Assembly: GCA_964415065.1 (NCBI GenBank)
Contig: CAYPYX010000006.1
Location: forward strand, 1 to 64,000
Source: VMCP01 sp964415065
GTDB taxonomy: Bacteria; Bacteroidota; Bacteroidia; NS11-12g; UBA955
DNA length: 64,000 nucleotides
Direction: 5' to 3'
The notes beneath the pieces were generated by a model. The model searched no databases. It was not told the origin of the DNA and saw nothing but the letters and a program-made list of their open reading frames with translations. Below are positions 60,144 through 64,000 of this stretch, piece by piece. Numbering within the stretch: the stretch's first letter is position 1; the number at the start of each line of letters is the position of its first letter. Made by a program: the position numbers and the translations under genes.

Positions 60144-60356
60144 GAAAGGATATTAAAGAGTAAAAGTTTTTAAGAATTTTGTGTTGATTGAAACAAAGTA
60201 CGATTGAATATCCCCCAAAACCGGATGAAAAAAATGGTGTAATTTTTATAAAAAATGCAAATTAATAATCTTAAAGTGTAGATATATAAAGGGTTGTGAC
60301 TGTTTTTGTTTAGTGGTTCTAGCAGCTTTAAAAAGCATAAATCTGAATATTTTAGT

Positions 60357-60364
60357 TAAATTTG
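60357..60364 (+). promoter_or_regulatory. -7 box (TAAATTTG) for icmF
   Basis: An exact TAnnTTTG match whose last base is 5 bases before the ATG at 60369; the next ATG (60372) follows at once. A leaderless message is likely. Confidence 0.5.
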
Positions 60365-60368
60365 CGGC

Positions 60369-63300
60369 ATGATGGAAACTGAAGTTTACGTGCCAAAAAA
60401 CAAAGTAAGAATTGTTACAGCAGCAAGTTTATTTGATGGTCACGATGCAGCAATTAATGTAATGCGCAGAATTATTCAGTCAACCGGTTGTGAAGTCATT
60501 CATTTGGGTCATGATCGTAGTGTAAATGAAGTTGTAGATACCGCGATTCAGGAAGATGCCAATGCGATCGCAATGACCAGTTATCAGGGTGGACATATTG
60601 AATACTTTAAATATATGTATGATTTGCTTCAGGAGCGTGGTGCAGGTCACATCAAGATTTTTGGTGGTGGCGGAGGAGTAATCCTACCTGAGGAAATAAA
60701 AGAATTAATGGATTATGGTATTGCACGCATTTACAGCCCTGACGACGGAAGGGAAATGGGTTTGCAAGGCATGATTAATGATTTGGTTCGCCAAAGTGAT
60801 TATCCATTAGGTCATAAATTAGTTGGGGATTCGAACAAGTTAAATTGGGAATCGAAAGTTGAAATCGCTCGTTTGATTACAGGTGCAGAAAATTATGCTG
60901 AATTGCATAGTTCCGTTTTAAATAATCTACGTGAAAAAGCGGCAGATTTAAAAGTGCCTGTTTTAGGAATAACCGGTACGGGCGGTGCAGGTAAAAGTAG
61001 TTTGATTGATGAGTTGGTTCGTCGCTTTATTCTGGATTTTGAGGATAAAAAGATGGCCATTATTTCAATTGATCCATCCAAAAGAAAAACAGGAGGTGCT
61101 TTATTGGGTGATAGAATTCGTATGAATTCAATTAATCATCCTCGGGTTTATATGAGATCGATGGCTACGCGACAAGCAAATTTAGCCATGAGTTCTCATA
61201 TTGATGATGCTGTTTGTATCTTAAAAGTTGCAGGATATGATCTAATTATCGTTGAAACATCAGGTATTGGTCAATCAGATACACAAATCACAGAGCATTG
61301 TGATGTTTCAATGTATGTGATGACACCCGAATACGGTGCGGCCACACAATTAGAGAAAATCGATATGTTGGATTACGCCTCTGTTGTGGCTTTGAATAAA
61401 TTCGACAAACGCGGCGCATTAGACGCATTGCGAGATGTTCGTAAACAATATCAACGAAATCATAAACAATTCGATATTGATGTAGATAAAATGCCAGTTT
61501 ATGGAACAATTGCGAGTCAATTTAACGATCCTGGAATGAATGCTTTGTATCGCGGTTTGATGGATACTATTTCTGCTAAAACGGGAGCCGAGTTAAAGAG
61601 TAACTGGAAGAGCGATGATGAGATGAGTGAGAAGATTTTCATTATTCCTCCCGCAAGAAATCGATATCTAAGCGAAATTTCAGAAAACAATAGAAGCTAT
61701 GATTCCAATGCAATAAAGCAGAGTCGAGTTGCTCAACGCCTATACAGTATTCGTGAAACTATTGAACAGCTAAAAGAATCCCAAGCAAATAGCTCTGCAG
61801 ATTCCAATGATTTGTTGATTGCTTCATTGGAAAAAACATATCAACAACTTTGGGAAGATTTGAATCCCGAAAATAAAAAATTAATAGAGCAATGGAATGA
61901 TGAGGCTCGAAAATACAGCGATCCAGAATATGTGTTTAAAGTTCGAGATAAAGAAATTCGGATTAAAACTCACACGGAGAGCTTAAGTCATACTCAAGTA
62001 CCCAAGGTTTCAACACCGAAATTTACTGCTTGGGGTGACATATTAAAATGGAGATTACAAGAGAATTTACCGGGTCAATTCCCTTATACTTCGGGTATTT
62101 ACCCATTCAAACGCGAAGGAGAAGATCCAACCCGAATGTTCGCTGGCGAGGGTGGACCAGAAAGAACCAATAGACGTTTCCACTATGTCTCTATGGCTAT
62201 GCCAGCGAAGCGTTTGAGCACGGCATTTGATTCAGTAACCTTGTACGGAAGAAATCCTGATTTACGTCCGGATATTTATGGTAAAATTGGTAATTCCGGT
62301 GTAAGTATTTGTTGCTTGGATGATGCAAAGAAATTATACAGTGGTTTTAATTTGGCAGATCCCAAAACATCTGTTTCCATGACCATTAATGGTCCTGCGC
62401 CAATGCTTTTAGGTTTCTTTATGAATGCCGCCATAGATCAACAATGCGAGTTGTATATTAAAGAAGCGGGTTTGGAAGAAGAGGTAAATAAGAAAATGGA
62501 TGCCATTTTCAAGGCCAAAGGAACAACTCGTCCTACTTATCAAGGACCTTTGCCAGAGGGCAACAATGGGCTTGGGTTGATGTTATTGGGTGTTACAGGG
62601 GATCAAGTTCTTCCGGCTGAAAAATACAATGAGATCAAAGAATGGACCTTATCTCAAGTGCGTGGAACGGTTCAAGCAGATATTTTAAAGGAAGATCAAG
62701 CTCAAAATACGTGTATATTTTCAACTGAGTTCGCTCTACGTTTGATGGGGGATGTTCAAGAATATTTCATTGATAAAAAAGTTCGGAATTTTTACTCTGT
62801 AAGTATTAGTGGGTATCATATTGCTGAGGCGGGTGCCAATCCAATTTCTCAATTAGCATTCACATTAGCTAACGGTTTTACTTATGTAGAATACTATTTA
62901 AGCAGAGGGATGAATATCGATGATTTTGCACCCAATTTGAGTTTCTTTTTCTCAAACGGTGTGGATCCTGAATATGCTGTAATTGGTCGTGTTGCTCGCA
63001 GAATATGGGCGAAAGCCATGAAATTGAAGTATGGAGCAAATGCACGCTCTCAAATGTTGAAATACCACATTCAAACCAGTGGTAGAAGTTTACATGCTCA
63101 GGAAATCGATTTTAATGATATCAGAACTACGTTGCAAGCGTTGTATGCCATTTATGATAACTGTAACTCGCTACACACCAATGCATACGACGAAGCAATT
63201 ACAACACCAACCGAAGAAAGTGTGCGTAGAGCCATGGCTATACAATTGATCATTAATAAGGAGTTAGGATTAGCGAAAAACGAAAATCCGCTGCAAGGTT

Positions 63301-63761
63301 CTTTTATTATTGAAGAGTTAACAGATCTGGTTGAAGAAGCAGTTTTGGTTGAGTTTGACCGAATTACAGAACGTGGTGGCGTATTGGGGGCTATGGAGAC
63401 GATGTATCAGAGAGGAAAGATTCAAGAGGAAAGTCTGTATTACGAAACATTGAAACATACAGGTGAATATCCTATTATCGGAGTGAATACTTTTTTGAGT
63501 AGCAAAGGATCTCCAACAACGATTCCAGGCGAAGTAATTAGAAGTACTGAAGATGAAAAACAGTTTCAAATTAATACGGTGAAGTGGGTTCATTCGATGT
63601 ATTCGGATGAATCAAGTATCTCAATACAGCGTTTAAAACAGGCAGCATTGGAAAATAAAAACATGTTTGAAGAACTTATGTATGCTTGCAAATATTGCAC
63701 GTTAGGACAAATTACCGAGAGTTTATTTGAAGTAGGGGGTCAGTATCGTAGAAATATGTAA
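60369..63761 (+). CDS. icmF: Fused isobutyryl-CoA mutase with G-protein chaperone
   Basis: This 1130-residue coenzyme B12-dependent enzyme interconverts isobutyryl-CoA and butyryl-CoA. The N-terminal B12-binding domain (about 10-140) has LFDGHDAAINVM with the cobalt-ligand His and the following GHDRSVNEVVD. A MeaB-like GTPase domain (about 195-415) has the P-loop GTGGAGKSS (about 203-211), IDPSKRKTGGALLGDRIRMN, ETSGIGQSD and NKFD. A linker with a coiled coil (about 440-540) leads to the mutase barrel from about 570 (PFKREGEDPTRMFAGEGGP), ending at 1130. This order is the IcmF architecture. It may also act on related branched acyl-CoAs. Confidence 0.93.
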   Translation: MMETEVYVPKNKVRIVTAASLFDGHDAAINVMRRIIQSTGCEVIHLGHDRSVNEVVDTAIQEDANAIAMTSYQGGHIEYFKYMYDLLQERGAGHIKIFGGGGGVILPEEIKELMDYGIARIYSPDDGREMGLQGMINDLVRQSDYPLGHKLVGDSNKLNWESKVEIARLITGAENYAELHSSVLNNLREKAADLKVPVLGITGTGGAGKSSLIDELVRRFILDFEDKKMAIISIDPSKRKTGGALLGDRIRMNSINHPRVYMRSMATRQANLAMSSHIDDAVCILKVAGYDLIIVETSGIGQSDTQITEHCDVSMYVMTPEYGAATQLEKIDMLDYASVVALNKFDKRGALDALRDVRKQYQRNHKQFDIDVDKMPVYGTIASQFNDPGMNALYRGLMDTISAKTGAELKSNWKSDDEMSEKIFIIPPARNRYLSEISENNRSYDSNAIKQSRVAQRLYSIRETIEQLKESQANSSADSNDLLIASLEKTYQQLWEDLNPENKKLIEQWNDEARKYSDPEYVFKVRDKEIRIKTHTESLSHTQVPKVSTPKFTAWGDILKWRLQENLPGQFPYTSGIYPFKREGEDPTRMFAGEGGPERTNRRFHYVSMAMPAKRLSTAFDSVTLYGRNPDLRPDIYGKIGNSGVSICCLDDAKKLYSGFNLADPKTSVSMTINGPAPMLLGFFMNAAIDQQCELYIKEAGLEEEVNKKMDAIFKAKGTTRPTYQGPLPEGNNGLGLMLLGVTGDQVLPAEKYNEIKEWTLSQVRGTVQADILKEDQAQNTCIFSTEFALRLMGDVQEYFIDKKVRNFYSVSISGYHIAEAGANPISQLAFTLANGFTYVEYYLSRGMNIDDFAPNLSFFFSNGVDPEYAVIGRVARRIWAKAMKLKYGANARSQMLKYHIQTSGRSLHAQEIDFNDIRTTLQALYAIYDNCNSLHTNAYDEAITTPTEESVRRAMAIQLIINKELGLAKNENPLQGSFIIEELTDLVEEAVLVEFDRITERGGVLGAMETMYQRGKIQEESLYYETLKHTGEYPIIGVNTFLSSKGSPTTIPGEVIRSTEDEKQFQINTVKWVHSMYSDESSISIQRLKQAALENKNMFEELMYACKYCTLGQITESLFEVGGQYRRNM

Positions 63762-63796
63762 AGCTCGGAAGAGTGACATAGTAATTAAATATTAGT

Positions 63797-63842
63797 AAAC
63801 AAAAAAGGGAATTTCGAATTTTTGAAATACCCTTTTTTGTTT
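63797..63842 (+). terminator. Terminator after icmF, probably bidirectional
   Basis: A stem of AAACAAAAAAGGG with CCCTTTTTTGTTT, extended inward with one mismatch, lies 36 bases after the icmF stop. The gene entering from the right is convergent. Confidence 0.82.
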
Positions 63843-63912
63843 ATTTAAATAAATGTAAAAAATACACTTATTAAGATGAAATTGGATTCTCTTTAAAGAA
63901 TAAAGATCTAAG

Positions 63913-64000
63913 TTATTTGCATGGGGCATTTTGCCATGGCCCAGCATTGGCAACATCTTTATAACCCGCTGATTTGAACATTTCAGTTGCTCTTCCAGCT
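63913..64000 (-). CDS. Rhodanese-like domain protein, C-terminal fragment
   Basis: Only the last 28 codons are in the window. The peptide reads AGRATEMFKSAGYKDVANAG then PWQNAPCK and stop. The pattern [RS]xxRAxxxFKxxGYxxVxNAG matches the region just after the catalytic cysteine loop in PspE-type rhodaneses (sulfurtransferases). The active-site cysteine lies beyond the window edge. It converges on icmF across a terminator. Identification is from this short end only. Confidence 0.6.
   Translation of the reverse strand, partial: AGRATEMFKSAGYKDVANAGPWQNAPCK

Noticed and set aside
1..64000. tRNA, rRNA, insertion sequence or prophage genes
   Set aside because: I looked for cloverleaf-like intergenic stretches, transposase motifs and phage genes and saw none.

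Overview
This window comes from a member of the Bacteroidota, most likely in or near the Flavobacteriales. The evidence is concordant: secreted proteins with type IX secretion (T9SS) sorting domains of both type A and type B, a short primary sigma factor without region 1.1, Bacteroidota-type -7 promoter boxes (TAnnTTTG), few obvious Shine-Dalgarno sequences, AT-rich DNA (about 37% GC by eye), menaquinone biosynthesis (menB) and a b558-type succinate dehydrogenase membrane subunit. I cannot place it to genus. A run of 100 N inside rpoD shows that this is a draft scaffold.

Layout. 0-7 kb: start of sdhA, sdhC and ribE on the minus strand; then grpE-dnaJ, an M48-type metallopeptidase and a secreted protein on the plus strand, closed by a strong two-way terminator. 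7-13.6 kb: menB; an ECF sigma / anti-sigma / envelope-protein operon; a methyltransferase; a PAP2 phosphatase; an enoyl-CoA hydratase. 13.6-26.1 kb: an Omp28-like thioredoxin-fold lipoprotein, then a surface-glycan island: a Wzx-like flippase and a nearly complete legionaminic-acid-type nonulosonate pathway (legB, candidate transferase, legF, ptmE, legI, neuD/legH, legC on the minus strand; GNAT, legG, PIG-L deacetylase on the plus strand). 26-39 kb: two T9SS type B surface proteins and one type A protein, with adk, a YjjG-like phosphatase, a large membrane protein and mnmA between them. 39-49 kb: rpoD (gapped), feoB-feoA, and a dedA-aroE-M1 peptidase run. 48-64 kb: a 42-residue lipoprotein, ahcY, an integral membrane protein, parE, a TPR-like lipoprotein with an extended SDR, an envelope protein, chrA, several small envelope proteins, the fused mutase icmF, and the end of a rhodanese-like gene.

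How the genes work together. The nonulosonate island makes a CMP-activated nine-carbon acidic sugar. Beside it are a flippase and a putative transferase, and nearby are large T9SS surface proteins, so the sugar may decorate cell-surface glycoprotein or polysaccharide (inference). The remaining genes are mostly core metabolism and envelope maintenance.

The most unusual signal is not a gene. A 13-base non-palindromic word, CATCCCCCGAAAA, and close relatives recur in this AT-rich DNA far more often than base composition predicts. Copies lie inside genes, on both strands and in different reading frames, and often in dispensable linkers or insertions of otherwise conserved proteins. This resembles the distribution of DNA-uptake or recombination signals and may be undescribed. 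Other points of interest: a DnaJ that has cleanly lost one of its two zinc centres, tandem duplications at gene 3' ends and in a terminator arm, promoter boxes placed 5-9 bases from start codons (candidate leaderless mRNAs), and an rpoD gap whose true size is predicted to be about one base.
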